A stretch of 64,000 nucleotides of DNA from Pararhizobium gei (GCF_029223885.1 NZ_CP119409.1:3188001-3252000), one strand, 5' to 3'; counted from the stretch's first letter, positions 27,129-35,649 are shown. The notes: generated from the letters alone by a model not told the origin. Translations and numbers: made by a program.

Positions 27129-28079
27129 ATGAAATATGCCCCTGATTTTCGCCGATTGCGGTCCTGGGAACTGGCGTTGGCGATTTTTGCCGTGACCGCG
27201 CCTTTCGTGATGCCAGCGCTCTCGCCGCATGGCCCGTCCTTCATCGCGGCCGCCGCTGCACAGGACATGCAGAAGGTGGATGCCTCCCGGCTGGTTTCGA
27301 TCGGTGGCGCAGTGACCGAAATCATCTACGCACTTGGCGAGGAAGGGCGGATCGTCGCCCGCGACTCCACCAGCATTTATCCGGAATCGGCCATGAAGCT
27401 TCCCGATGTCGGCTATATGCGCCAGCTTTCGCCGGAAGGGGTGATCGCCACCAATCCCTCCGCGATCATTGCGGTCGAAGGCAGCGGGCCGCCCGAGGCC
27501 TTGAATATCCTCAAGGCGGCCAATATCCCGTTCCAGACGGTTCCGGAAGCTTATAGCCGGGATGGCATCCTTGCCAAGATCCGCACTGTCGGCGATTTTC
27601 TCGGCGTGCCGGACAAGGCGACGGCACTTGCCGATACGGTCAGAGCCGATCTGGATGCAGCCGTTGCGGACGCCGCCGCGCGCCCGCAAAGCGAGCGCAA
27701 GCGCGTGCTGTTTATCCTCAGCACACAGAACGGCAAGATCATGGCGTCGGGAACCGGAACCGCGGCCGATGGCGTCATCCGCCTTTCGGGCGCGCTCAAC
27801 GCCACGGGCAATTTTCAAGGCTACAAGCCCCTGACGGACGAAGCGATCATCGAAGCAAAGCCGGATGTCATCCTGATGATGGATCGTCGTGGAAGCCACG
27901 CGGCGTCCGATACGGAACTGTTCTCGCATCCGGCCCTTAGCTTGACCCCGGCGGCAAAGAACCAGACGGTAATCCGCATGGATGGCCTGCATCTCCTGGG
28001 CTTCGGCCCGCGAACAGCCGGGACGGTGCGCACCTTGAATGCCGCCATATATGGAAAGAAGACGAATGCCTCGCAGTGA
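27129..28079 (+). CDS. hmuT: Haem ABC transporter substrate-binding protein HmuT
   Basis: The 316-residue periplasmic haem-binding protein has a long signal region (hydrophobic about 14-30 and Ala-rich AAAAAQ cleavage near 45), then the class III binding-protein pattern VSIGGAVTEIIYALGEEGRIVARDSTSIYPE. A conserved Tyr-containing SYSRDG-like segment (PEAYSRDGILAKIR) matches family members. ATG 27129 follows hmuS by 11 bp. It hands haem to HmuUV. Confidence 0.92.
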   Translation: MKYAPDFRRLRSWELALAIFAVTAPFVMPALSPHGPSFIAAAAAQDMQKVDASRLVSIGGAVTEIIYALGEEGRIVARDSTSIYPESAMKLPDVGYMRQLSPEGVIATNPSAIIAVEGSGPPEALNILKAANIPFQTVPEAYSRDGILAKIRTVGDFLGVPDKATALADTVRADLDAAVADAAARPQSERKRVLFILSTQNGKIMASGTGTAADGVIRLSGALNATGNFQGYKPLTDEAIIEAKPDVILMMDRRGSHAASDTELFSHPALSLTPAAKNQTVIRMDGLHLLGFGPRTAGTVRTLNAAIYGKKTNASQ

Positions 28080-29181
28080 AATGGCGGCAGGCAACCGCTA
28101 TGGCTTGGCGCAACTGAAAGCCGGATGGACCACCGGCGATCGGTCGCGCCTGGCCCAGCTTTTGATCGTTGCGCTGGTTGTGTTCACTGCAGCGATCTTC
28201 ATCGCCTCCATCATGACGGGCGCAGCCGACGCATCGCTCGGCAATGTGCTGGGTTGGCTTCTCGGCATGGACGGCGCCGAACAGGCCGTCAGCGCCCGCG
28301 ACCGGATTATCATCCTGGATATCCGCCTGCCGCGTGCCGTCATGGGCTTTCTGGTCGGGGCGTCGCTGGCCGTCTCGGGCGCGGTCATGCAGGGGCTGTT
28401 CCGCAATCCCCTGGCCGACCCGGCGCTCGTTGGCGTATCGGGCGGCGCAAGCCTCGGCGCGGTGACTATGATCGTGCTCGGCAGTACCTTCTTCGGCCCA
28501 TTGTTCTCTGCCTTCGGCTTTTACACCCTTCCGGTTGCCGCTTTTCTCGGCGGTCTCGTCACCACCCTCTTGCTCTACCGGATCGCGACCCGCGGCGGCC
28601 AGACCTCGGTTGCCACCATGCTTCTCGCCGGCATTGCGCTCGGCGCCCTGGCGGGTGCCGTTACCGGCATCCTCATCTTCATTGCCGATGACAAGCAGCT
28701 GCGCGACCTGACCTTCTGGGGGCTGGGCTCGCTTGCCGGCGCCAACTGGACAAAGATCCTGTCGGCCGGGCCGATCATCCTCGCCTCGCTTGCCGTGGTT
28801 CCGTTTCTCGCCCGGGGGCTGAACGCCCTGACGCTTGGCGAAGCCGCCGCATTCCACATGGGCGTGCCGGTCCAGCGCCTGAAGAACATTGCAATCGTCA
28901 GCGTCGCGGCATCCACGGGCGCATCGGTAGCGGTCAGCGGCGGCATCGGCTTTGTCGGCATCGTCGTGCCGCATGTGCTGCGCCTCGTGATCGGACCCGA
29001 TCACCGCTATCTGCTGCCAGCGTCAGCGCTGCTGGGCGGTATATTGCTGATTTTCGCAGACATGGTCGCCCGCACCATCGTCCCGCCGGCGGAACTGCCG
29101 ATCGGAATCATCACGGCATTTGCAGGCGCACCCTTTTTCCTTTGGGTTCTGTTGCGCGGCCGCAGCCATATGGGGCTTTAA
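28066..29181 (+). CDS. hmuU: Haem ABC transporter permease HmuU
   Basis: The 371-residue FecCD-type permease has about ten transmembrane helices. It shows LDIRLPRAVMGFLVGASLAVSGAVMQGLFRNPLADPALVGVSGGASLGA, and the late GIGFVGIVVPHVLRLVIGPDHRYLLP. ATG 28066 (after GAAAGAAG) overlaps hmuT by 14 bases; ATG 28081 is an alternative. Confidence 0.92.
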   Translation: MPRSEMAAGNRYGLAQLKAGWTTGDRSRLAQLLIVALVVFTAAIFIASIMTGAADASLGNVLGWLLGMDGAEQAVSARDRIIILDIRLPRAVMGFLVGASLAVSGAVMQGLFRNPLADPALVGVSGGASLGAVTMIVLGSTFFGPLFSAFGFYTLPVAAFLGGLVTTLLLYRIATRGGQTSVATMLLAGIALGALAGAVTGILIFIADDKQLRDLTFWGLGSLAGANWTKILSAGPIILASLAVVPFLARGLNALTLGEAAAFHMGVPVQRLKNIAIVSVAASTGASVAVSGGIGFVGIVVPHVLRLVIGPDHRYLLPASALLGGILLIFADMVARTIVPPAELPIGIITAFAGAPFFLWVLLRGRSHMGL

Positions 29182-29190
29182 GGACAGATC

Positions 29191-29976
29191 ATGATCAGCG
29201 TCCAAAACCTCTCCGTCCGGCTTTCGGGCAAACAGGTGCTGCACGGCATCGAACTGGAGGCTCCGGCCGGGCAAATGACGGCAATCGTCGGCCCGAACGG
29301 CTCCGGCAAGACCACCAGCCTGAAGGCAATAGCAGGTGAAATCGCCTATAGCGGCACGATCAGCATCAACGGCCGCGACATCGCGACGTTGAAGCCGTGG
29401 GAACTGGCGATGAAGCGCGCGGTCCTGCCACAATCCACCGTCATTTCCTTCCCCTTCACGGTGCGCGAAATCATTCGCATGGGTCTTTCCGTTGGCACGG
29501 CGGTCGGCCCGGCGGAAATGGATCGGATCGTCAGGGAAGCGTTGGAGGCGGTCGACCTCTCCGGTTTCGCCGGCCGCTTCTACCAGGAGCTCTCCGGCGG
29601 CGAGCAGCAGCGTGTCCAGCTCGCCCGGGCGCTCTGCCAGATCTGGGAGCCCGTGGTGGACGGCGAACCGACCTTCCTGCTTCTCGACGAACCTGTATCG
29701 AGCCTCGATATCCGCCACCAGCTGACCATCATGCGCCTGGCTGGCAATTTCTGCCGCCGCGGTGGCGGGGTCATCGCCATCATGCATGATCTCAACCTCA
29801 CCGCCATGTTTGCCGACCGGATGGTCATGCTTCGGAACGGACGTGTCTACGCGGACGGCGCACCGGGCAAGGTTATGACGGATGCGGTCATGGAGGCGGT
29901 ATTCGGCTGCGCCATGCGGGTCAGCGCACTGCCATCCAACGGTGTGCCATTCGTCCTGCCCCAGTCCGCAGGCTGA
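29191..29976 (+). CDS. hmuV: Haem ABC transporter ATP-binding protein HmuV
   Basis: The 261-residue ATPase has Walker A GPNGSGKTT, Q-loop VLPQSTVISFPFTVREIIRMG, signature LSGGEQQRVQLARAL, Walker B FLLLDEPVSSLD and switch His in IMHDLNLTA. The 20-residue insert before Walker B (CQIWEPVVDGEPTF) is usual in HmuV. AAGGACAG precedes the start. It completes hmuPSTUV. Confidence 0.92.
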   Translation: MISVQNLSVRLSGKQVLHGIELEAPAGQMTAIVGPNGSGKTTSLKAIAGEIAYSGTISINGRDIATLKPWELAMKRAVLPQSTVISFPFTVREIIRMGLSVGTAVGPAEMDRIVREALEAVDLSGFAGRFYQELSGGEQQRVQLARALCQIWEPVVDGEPTFLLLDEPVSSLDIRHQLTIMRLAGNFCRRGGGVIAIMHDLNLTAMFADRMVMLRNGRVYADGAPGKVMTDAVMEAVFGCAMRVSALPSNGVPFVLPQSAG

Positions 29977-29995
29977 TCGGGCGCTTTCTGCCGCC

Positions 29996-30020
29996 GGAAC
30001 CATATGCCGGTTTGCGCGTT
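29996..30020 (+). promoter_or_regulatory. EcfG-type promoter for the DUF883 gene
   Basis: GGAAC, 16 bases, then CGTT matches the EcfG consensus of alphaproteobacteria exactly. It lies about 95 bp before the DUF883 start and 20 bp after hmuV. Confidence 0.65.
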
Positions 30021-30114
30021 ATTCGTGTGAACCGCCGGCCGGAATTTTTCTTCGCGTCGGCACTCTTTTGGGCGCATCCCTGCGTCCAATCCCTTTTTAA
30101 GAAGGAGTTTCATC

Positions 30115-30471
30115 ATGGCAGCAGGCCTTTTTTCCGGTTCAAGCGCAAAAAAACGTTTCGCCGAGACCCCTATCGAGGACCAGGTGGCGGAATTGCGCCA
30201 TGAACTGGCATCCATCGGCAAAATGCTGTCCCGCCGGAGTGCTCAGGCATCCGGCGAAGTCAAAGCCCGCGCCCATGATGTTCGCGATCAGGCCGAGGCA
30301 AGTCTCAGTGACCTCTTGGAAAACAGTGAGCAGATCCTGTCGGACCTTCGCGACCGTTTCGCGGTGACAGAGCGCCAGGTTCGCACCACCGTGCGAGAAC
30401 ACCCCGTCGCAACCTTGGGCGCCGCCGCTGCCTTCGGACTTCTGATTGCAGTCCTCATCAGCCGCCGTTAA
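30115..30471 (+). CDS. DUF883 family protein (ElaB/YqjD-like)
   Basis: The 118-residue protein has a helical, probably coiled-coil body (about 20-92; IEDQVAELRHELASIGKML, DQAEASLSDLLENSEQILSDL) and a C-terminal anchor (VREHPVATLGAAAAFGLLIAVLISRR). YqjD/ElaB proteins are stress-induced inner-membrane proteins that can bind ribosomes. AAGAAGGAG gives a strong ribosome binding site. The EcfG promoter upstream puts it in the general stress regulon. Confidence 0.82.
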   Translation: MAAGLFSGSSAKKRFAETPIEDQVAELRHELASIGKMLSRRSAQASGEVKARAHDVRDQAEASLSDLLENSEQILSDLRDRFAVTERQVRTTVREHPVATLGAAAAFGLLIAVLISRR

Positions 30472-30488
30472 ACTGCGACCTTCCAGAA

Positions 30489-30514
30489 ATGGCTGCCGGA
30501 ATTGCGGCAGCCAT
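30489..30514. terminator. Hairpin between the DUF883 and holin-like genes
   Basis: ATGGCTGCCG at 30489-30498 pairs perfectly with CGGCAGCCAT at 30505-30514 around a 6-nt loop. With no T-run it may be an attenuator or RNA-stability element instead of a full terminator. Confidence 0.45.
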
Positions 30515-30543
30515 GACTGCAGCAGCTTGCTTTGGAGAATAAA

Positions 30544-30972
30544 ATGGGTCCTCTGGCCGCTATGCTTTCGGGCATCGTCATGTCGGATATTGGCGTTATT
30601 ATTGCGCGTTTGAAGCGCAACAGTGCCCTTTGGGCCATGGTCATGGTGTTTCTCCTGACGGCCTATATTTTCGGTATGACGGCTGCGGCAATTTACCTGA
30701 GTTCTCTCTACACCCCACTTCAGGCAACTTTGATTCTTGCCGGCAGTTTTCTGGCTGTCGGAATACTCCTGATCGCCGTCATGGCCATGATGAATGCCCG
30801 TGACCGGCGCCTGGCGGCGGAGAAGCGGCGGAACTCGAAGACGCAGACCAGTCTCGCTGTGGCGACCGCATTGACGATTTTCCGCAAACGTCCTCTCGCC
30901 GCAGCCGGCGCAGCCGTTGCGGTAGGCACGGTTCTGGGGTTGATGCGAAAGTCCGGTCGCAAGCGCCAGTGA
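30544..30972 (+). CDS. Small membrane protein (phage holin/YqjE-like)
   Basis: The 142-residue protein has two central hydrophobic helices (about 27-51 and 58-82), a basic linker (RDRRLAAEKRRNSK) and a third weak hydrophobic stretch (AAAGAAVAVGTVLGLM). It resembles YqjE/holin-X proteins that accompany DUF883 genes. ATG 30544 follows TTGGAG. It is probably co-expressed with the DUF883 gene in stress. Confidence 0.6.
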   Translation: MGPLAAMLSGIVMSDIGVIIARLKRNSALWAMVMVFLLTAYIFGMTAAAIYLSSLYTPLQATLILAGSFLAVGILLIAVMAMMNARDRRLAAEKRRNSKTQTSLAVATALTIFRKRPLAAAGAAVAVGTVLGLMRKSGRKRQ

Positions 30973-31007
30973 TGTCTCGCAAGCGCCAGCTACGGAGCCA
31001 TCACGTC

Positions 31008-32513
31008 CTAAAGAGGCAACCGTATCAAAGCTGTAAGGCCGGCTGAAAGATACTCCACCTTCACGGAACTGCCCATGACCTTGTCCAGGCTGCGCTCGAT
31101 GAGGATGGTGCCGAAACCACGCCGGGTAGGCTCGCTGACAGGTGGTCCGCCTACTTCCGTCCAGGTCATATGCAGCACTTTCCGACCATCCTCGTCGACG
31201 CTGCGCGCCGTTAGAACGATTTTGCCATTATAAACGGACAGCGAGCCATATTTGGCCGCATTGGTCGCAAGTTCATGGAGAACCAGGCCGAGACCAACGG
31301 CCTGATCCGGACCAAGCAGAATCTCGTCCTTGTGTATTTCGATCTGCTTCTGATAGTCGCGGACATGCGGCATCAACTGCCTGGCAAGCAGGGCCGAAAG
31401 ATGAATTTCCCCCCACTCGTGGTCGGAAAGCAGCCCGTGCGCTTCGGAAATCGACTGGAGCCGGCCGGCAAACGCGGTCATGAATTCCTGTGGATCGCTC
31501 GTCTGGCGAAGGGTCTGGCGGGCCAGCGATTGCAGCATCGCCAATGTGTTTTTGACCCGGTGGTTGAGTTCACGCAGCAGCAGGCGCGTGCGCTGGGTCG
31601 AAACCTGCTGCTCGGTGACATCGATATTGATGCCGAGAAAGAGCGTCGGTTTGCCGTTTGCATCACGCTCATGGACCCGGCCGCGTCCAAGCAGCCACCG
31701 ACCGCTTGGCGCGACCCGGAAGGTGCCGTCATATTCGTCGTTCTGCGCCATCGCCGACCGCAACTTGGACAAAGTCGCCACGCGATCATCAGGATGAATT
31801 GCGGTAAAAATATCTCTGGCCTGAACGACACCAGAATGTTGCATGCCGAACATCCGCAACATCGCCGCATTGCATGACACATTGCCGGAGCGCACATCCC
31901 ACAACCAGCTGCCGATATTGGCCGCATCCAGCGCCATCGCATGTCGCTGCTCCTCGCGGGTCAGTACGGCTTCCTTCAACGCCCGTTGGTGAGCCTCGTG
32001 CTTCAACTTAAGCATGTGTGCGGCAAGCTTCGACAGCCGCTGCAACTGGACAATCTGCCGGTCCGTAACCGTGTCATGCGGCTTCACGTCGAAAACGCAC
32101 AGCGTGCCGATGGGCTGTTCCTCGATGACGAGCGGCACACCGGCATAAAATCGCAAGAAGGGTGCGCCAGACACCTGCGGCTGCTTGGAAAAGCGTGGAT
32201 CCCTGGTCGCATCGTTAACGATGAATGCGTCCTGCAACCCGCCTGAAATCGTGTGGACGCAGAACGACGCCTCCGATGAAGCGCGTGTCTGATCGGTTCC
32301 TGTTGCTGCCTTGAACCACTGGTCGCGTTCATCGACAAGGGTCAACAGGCCAACGGGCGCATCGAAAAGATCCGCGGCGATCTCTGTAATATCGCGGAGA
32401 TCCAGATCGGGTGCGGGAAGATCGATAACTGCCGACCGCAATACGGAAAGGCGTTTCGCCGACCGTAAAACATCTGCTTCCGCCGTCGGCAGATCAATAT
32501 TGACTTCGGTCAT
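31008..32513 (-). CDS. HWE-family sensor histidine kinase with GAF and PAS domains
   Basis: The 501-residue soluble kinase has a GAF domain (about 35-170; PVGLLTLVDERDQWFKA, SFCVHTI, FYAGVPLV), a PAS domain (about 185-305; MALDAANIGSWLWDVRSGN, IHPDDR), and an HWE core. His318 in LLRELNHRVKNTLAMLQS is the phosphoacceptor; N-box Asn418 lies in VLHELATNAAKYGSLS; the lid is GGPPV...RRGFGTILIER. No membrane segment is visible. Near ecfG-nepR and phyR it is a candidate PhyK-type kinase that phosphorylates PhyR. Confidence 0.88.
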   Translation of the reverse strand: MTEVNIDLPTAEADVLRSAKRLSVLRSAVIDLPAPDLDLRDITEIAADLFDAPVGLLTLVDERDQWFKAATGTDQTRASSEASFCVHTISGGLQDAFIVNDATRDPRFSKQPQVSGAPFLRFYAGVPLVIEEQPIGTLCVFDVKPHDTVTDRQIVQLQRLSKLAAHMLKLKHEAHQRALKEAVLTREEQRHAMALDAANIGSWLWDVRSGNVSCNAAMLRMFGMQHSGVVQARDIFTAIHPDDRVATLSKLRSAMAQNDEYDGTFRVAPSGRWLLGRGRVHERDANGKPTLFLGINIDVTEQQVSTQRTRLLLRELNHRVKNTLAMLQSLARQTLRQTSDPQEFMTAFAGRLQSISEAHGLLSDHEWGEIHLSALLARQLMPHVRDYQKQIEIHKDEILLGPDQAVGLGLVLHELATNAAKYGSLSVYNGKIVLTARSVDEDGRKVLHMTWTEVGGPPVSEPTRRGFGTILIERSLDKVMGSSVKVEYLSAGLTALIRLPL

Positions 32514-32660
32514 GACTTCACACCCAGTCGCCAGCCGGTCTCGGCATCAAATCAAGCTTCCGCCTGCCGGCAGCAAGCCCTCCCCTATTTGCACGAAATG
32601 ACGGCCACCACGCAACGCCTGGAAAAACGAAACACTTGGTGCAACGAGGTATTCCTGAAC

Positions 32661-33215
32661 TCACGAGACAAAAGCGCGCGACGTTATCGGTGCAGAGGTA
32701 GAATCAGGCCCGTACTCGCTCTCGCCGGTGACCTGAAGAATGTCCTGAAGACGCTGGCGGGCACGGTTGACGCGGCTTTTGATCGTCCCGAGCGCGCACC
32801 CGCAGATTTCCGCAGCTTCTTCGTAGGAAAAACCCGATGCACCGACAAGAATAATCGCTTCCCGCTGGTCCGGCGGCAGCGTCTCAAGCGCGCGCTTGAA
32901 ATCCTGGAGATCCAGCGAACCGTATTGCGCCGGATGCTGGGCGAGGCTCTCCGTAAAGAAGCCGTCGCTGTCCTGAACTTCGCGCCCGCGCTTGCGCATC
33001 TGGCTGTAAAGCTCGTTGCGAAGGATGGTGAACAGCCAGGCCTTCATATTGGTGCCCATCTCAAAATGGTCCTGCTTGGCCCAGGCCTTCATGATGGTAT
33101 CCTGTACGAGATCGTCGGCGCGATCATGCCGCCCGATCAGCGACATGGCAAAAGCGCGAAGGCTCGGAAGGGCAGCAAGCATCTCGCGCTTGAAACTGGG
33201 TTCTGGTGTTGTCAT
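32661..33215 (-). CDS. ecfG: General stress response ECF sigma factor EcfG
   Basis: The 184-residue sigma factor has region 2 (LRAFAMSLIGRHDRADDLVQDTIMKAW, NMKAWLFTILRNELYSQMRKRGREV) and region 4 (LPPDQREAIILVGASGFSYEEAAEICGCALGTIKSRVNRAR), typical of EcfG. It directs transcription from GGAAC-N16/17-CGTT promoters. ATG 33215 is used; GTG 33227 overlapping the nepR stop is possible. It is translationally linked to nepR and divergent from phyR, the standard layout. Confidence 0.93.
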   Translation of the reverse strand: MTTPEPSFKREMLAALPSLRAFAMSLIGRHDRADDLVQDTIMKAWAKQDHFEMGTNMKAWLFTILRNELYSQMRKRGREVQDSDGFFTESLAQHPAQYGSLDLQDFKRALETLPPDQREAIILVGASGFSYEEAAEICGCALGTIKSRVNRARQRLQDILQVTGESEYGPDSTSAPITSRAFVS

Positions 33216-33223
33216 GGTGCCGT

Positions 33224-33418
33224 TCACTTCGCTGTATCCGGCAATGACATCCGCTCGACGGCATCAAGCTTGTCCAACAGATCTAGGAACCGATCCGGGA
33301 TGGCTTCTTCCTGAACGGACACGTAAAGTGCACGGAGTTTCGCGGCAATTTGCGCATTCGGGTTGTCGGCGCGCACCATCGTAGCAGGTTCGCCCCCTGC
33401 CATAGTTTTATAGCTCAT
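33224..33418 (-). CDS. nepR: Anti-sigma factor NepR
   Basis: The 64-residue protein has the NepR helix pattern NAQIAAKLRALYVSVQEEAIPDRFLDLLDKLD. NepR sequesters EcfG until phosphorylated PhyR displaces it. It is first in the nepR-ecfG operon, within a divergent spacer carrying EcfG promoter sequences. Confidence 0.9.
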   Translation of the reverse strand: MSYKTMAGGEPATMVRADNPNAQIAAKLRALYVSVQEEAIPDRFLDLLDKLDAVERMSLPDTAK

Positions 33419-33455
33419 ACAGACAAAATACCTTCAGATGTTCATCTTGCACTAC

Positions 33456-33480
33456 AATGCGTGACGTCAAAAATCGTTCC
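33456..33480 (-). promoter_or_regulatory. Probable EcfG promoter for nepR-ecfG
   Basis: On the minus strand GGAAC (33480-33476) is followed after 16 bases by CATT (33459-33456), one mismatch from CGTT. It gives autoregulation of nepR-ecfG. The -35 elements of the two divergent promoters are only 8 bases apart. Confidence 0.5.
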
Positions 33481-33488
33481 CGCTCCCG

Positions 33489-33513
33489 GGAACTTTTTTT
33501 TCACCTCGGCGTT
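33489..33513 (+). promoter_or_regulatory. EcfG promoter for phyR
   Basis: GGAAC (33489-33493), 16 bases, CGTT (33510-33513) is an exact EcfG consensus 46 bp before the phyR start. Confidence 0.75.
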
Positions 33514-33558
33514 TATCCGCCTGTTATGGTCAGAGAGACCAGATTGAGGAGTCTATAT

Positions 33559-34353
33559 ATGTCACTTTCCACCCGGATCGCTCCGTTTCTGCCCTATTTG
33601 CGCCGCTACTCACGTGCGCTGACAGGATCGCAGACGTCCGGCGACGCCTATGTCGCGGCTGTACTTGAGGCCCTTATTGCGGATGTTACGATTTTTCCGG
33701 AAGCGAGCAGCGACAGGGTAGCGTTGTTTCAACTTTATGCGAGGATTTTCGGCTCTTCGGCCATCTCTATTCCGGAACCGATTTCTCCCTTTGCATGGGA
33801 GAAACGCGCATCGATAAACCTGGGGTCGGTGTCCCCTCTCGCCCGTCAGGCGTTCCTCCTCGTTTCTGTCGAGGGTTTTCATGCGAGCGAGGCGGCAGAG
33901 GTTCTCGGCACAAGCGATACCGAAATGACCGGCCTGCTCGAGCGCGCCTCGGAAGAAATTTCGCGCCAGGTGGCGACCGACATCATGATCATAGAAGACG
34001 AACCGCTGATCGCCATCGATATCGAACAAATGGTGGAAAGCCTCGGCCACAACGTCACGGGCATTGCGAGAACCCGCGATGAAGCGGTTGCGCTCTTCAA
34101 CAAGACGCAGCCGAGCATGGTTCTGGCCGACATTCAGTTGGCAGACGGCAGCTCGGGCATCGATGCGGTCAATGATATTCTTAAAAGCGCGTCCATTCCT
34201 GTCATCTTCATTACTGCATTTCCTGAGCGGTTGCTGACAGGTGAACGCCCGGAGCCGACATTCCTTGTCACCAAGCCGTTCAATCCGGATATGGTCAAAG
34301 CGTTGATCAGCCAAGCTTTGTTCTTCAATGAATCGACCAAGGCCGCAGCCTAA
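33559..34353 (+). CDS. phyR: Stress response regulator PhyR
   Basis: The 264-residue protein has an N-terminal sigma-like domain (about 1-138, SLSTRIAPFLPYLRRYSRALTGSQ...GDAYVAAVLEAL) and a C-terminal receiver (about 141-258). Phosphoacceptor Asp191 is in MVLADIQLADGSSG; acidic pair in IIEDEPL; conserved Lys in FLVTKPFNPD. Once phosphorylated the sigma-like domain binds NepR and frees EcfG. ATG 33559 follows TTGAGGAG. It is divergent from nepR-ecfG. Confidence 0.93.
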   Translation: MSLSTRIAPFLPYLRRYSRALTGSQTSGDAYVAAVLEALIADVTIFPEASSDRVALFQLYARIFGSSAISIPEPISPFAWEKRASINLGSVSPLARQAFLLVSVEGFHASEAAEVLGTSDTEMTGLLERASEEISRQVATDIMIIEDEPLIAIDIEQMVESLGHNVTGIARTRDEAVALFNKTQPSMVLADIQLADGSSGIDAVNDILKSASIPVIFITAFPERLLTGERPEPTFLVTKPFNPDMVKALISQALFFNESTKAAA

Positions 34354-34367
34354 TTCCTATTATCCCC

Positions 34368-34393
34368 GGAACACTCCGATAGGATACATCGTT
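34368..34393 (+). promoter_or_regulatory. EcfG promoter for the second HWE-like kinase
   Basis: GGAAC (34368-34372), 17 bases, CGTT (34390-34393) lies about 130 bp before the kinase start and just after phyR. Confidence 0.65.
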
Positions 34394-34524
34394 CAATAAG
34401 CAGGGAGCGACCAGCACCTGCGGATCGACCTGAAAGCCCTCCCGTCTGGATCAACGGCGATCACGGGGTGGTTGCCTCACGCAGGCGCTGAGCGCGTCAG
34501 TCACGAAGACGGAAGGCGTATCGC

Positions 34525-35541
34525 GTGGGCAATGAAGAAAAGTCGGCCCCTTCTACCATGGGGGAAAAGTCAGACGCTGTCCTGACAGAGCTGATTTTGG
34601 AAAAGTCCCGATTGGGCTATCTTTGCCAGACCAGCGATCTGACCGTCGTCCGCTCGGGGAATTTACCGGACAGTTTGAGGCCGCTGACATGGGCGGGTGA
34701 TGAGGAAGTATTTGGCTCAAGTGAAAGCGGGCGGCTGCGCGCATTGAAGATGGAGGTACTAAGCCGCAACACACCTGCCTTTACTGAAATCAATTTCGCA
34801 ACTGCTGCCGGTATCCTGACCTACCGGATCGATATTGATCGAATTGATGTTCGGGGCGAGACAGGCATTCTGTCGGTTTTCACCGATATATCGGAGACAT
34901 GCCGTCGCGAGCGTGTGCTGAAGACCTTATTGCGGGAACTCAGCCACCGCTCCAAGAACCTTCTTGCCATCGTTCAGGGCATTGCAACCCAGACCGCCCG
35001 GCAAGCTTTATCCCTGGATTATTTCCTCAGCAAGTTCCGGGGCCGTATACAGTCGCTTGCATATTCGCAGGATCTGGTCACTGATTCGAGCTGGCGCGGC
35101 GCCTTTCTCTTTACGCTTGCCGAACGGCAATTCAGCGCCTACTGGCCCTCGATAGACACCCGGATTGCCGTCCACGGCGTCAATGCCCATCTGTCTCCGA
35201 ACGCGTCTCTTCACATCGGCCTCGCATTGCACGAGCTCATCGTCGATGCGGCCTCTCGCGGCGCTGTCGCAGCAGGCGCAAACGCAGTGACCATCGATTG
35301 CACGCAAACCACGCTCGACGACAAAGCCGCGATCGAACTCGTATGGAAGGAGCGTCTGCCTGCGGCTTTTTCCTGGCGGGAGGACAGGGAGGAGACAAGC
35401 TTTGCCCGGACCGTTCTCGAACGGGTCGTGCCTGTTGCGATCGGCGGGAAAGCCACTTACCGCATCACCGCTGATCTCGTCGAATATCGTCTTGCCATTC
35501 CAGCGCAGGAATACGAAATCCTTACGGAAACAGAGGAATAG
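34525..35541 (+). CDS. HWE-family histidine kinase-like protein with degenerate ATP site
   Basis: The 338-residue soluble protein has a PAS-like N-terminal region (about 20-125, ending TGILSVFTDISETCRRER) and an HWE/HisKA_2 dimerisation helix with His141 in LLRELSHRSKNLLAIVQGIATQTAR. The catalytic domain is altered: the N-box reads LHELIVDAASRG, with Asp241 where active kinases have Asn, and the glycine-rich lid is lost (KERLPAAF...EETSFARTVLERVV). It may be a pseudokinase or phosphatase acting on PhyR or partner kinases. GTG is the start; the gene is under an EcfG promoter. Confidence 0.75.
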   Translation: MGNEEKSAPSTMGEKSDAVLTELILEKSRLGYLCQTSDLTVVRSGNLPDSLRPLTWAGDEEVFGSSESGRLRALKMEVLSRNTPAFTEINFATAAGILTYRIDIDRIDVRGETGILSVFTDISETCRRERVLKTLLRELSHRSKNLLAIVQGIATQTARQALSLDYFLSKFRGRIQSLAYSQDLVTDSSWRGAFLFTLAERQFSAYWPSIDTRIAVHGVNAHLSPNASLHIGLALHELIVDAASRGAVAAGANAVTIDCTQTTLDDKAAIELVWKERLPAAFSWREDREETSFARTVLERVVPVAIGGKATYRITADLVEYRLAIPAQEYEILTETEE

Positions 35542-35588
35542 CGGCCCAAGATGCCGACTGCTCTGGATGGTGTCGGCGGAAAAAGAAC

Positions 35589-35615
35589 AGCCAGTGTCCG
35601 GGGAAGACACTGGCT
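35589..35615. terminator. Hairpin after the second HWE-like gene
   Basis: AGCCAGTGTC (35589-35598) pairs perfectly with GACACTGGCT (35606-35615) around a 7-nt loop, about 50 bp after the stop. A second hairpin follows at 35624-35649. No T-run follows directly. Confidence 0.5.
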
Positions 35616-35623
35616 GATATCGA

Positions 35624-35649
35624 CAACTCACGAGGGGGCGTGTGAGTTG
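35624..35649. other. Second hairpin in the 242-bp gene-free stretch
   Basis: CAACTCAC (35624-35631) pairs with GTGAGTTG (35642-35649). The stretch 35542-35783 has no supported gene; it holds these two stems and a T7/A7 tract at 35753-35768. It could encode a small structured RNA, but nothing proves transcription. Confidence 0.35.

Noticed and set aside
32514..32660. EcfG promoter for the GAF-PAS kinase
   Set aside because: No GGAAC-N16/17-CGTT pair was found upstream of 32513 on the minus strand.
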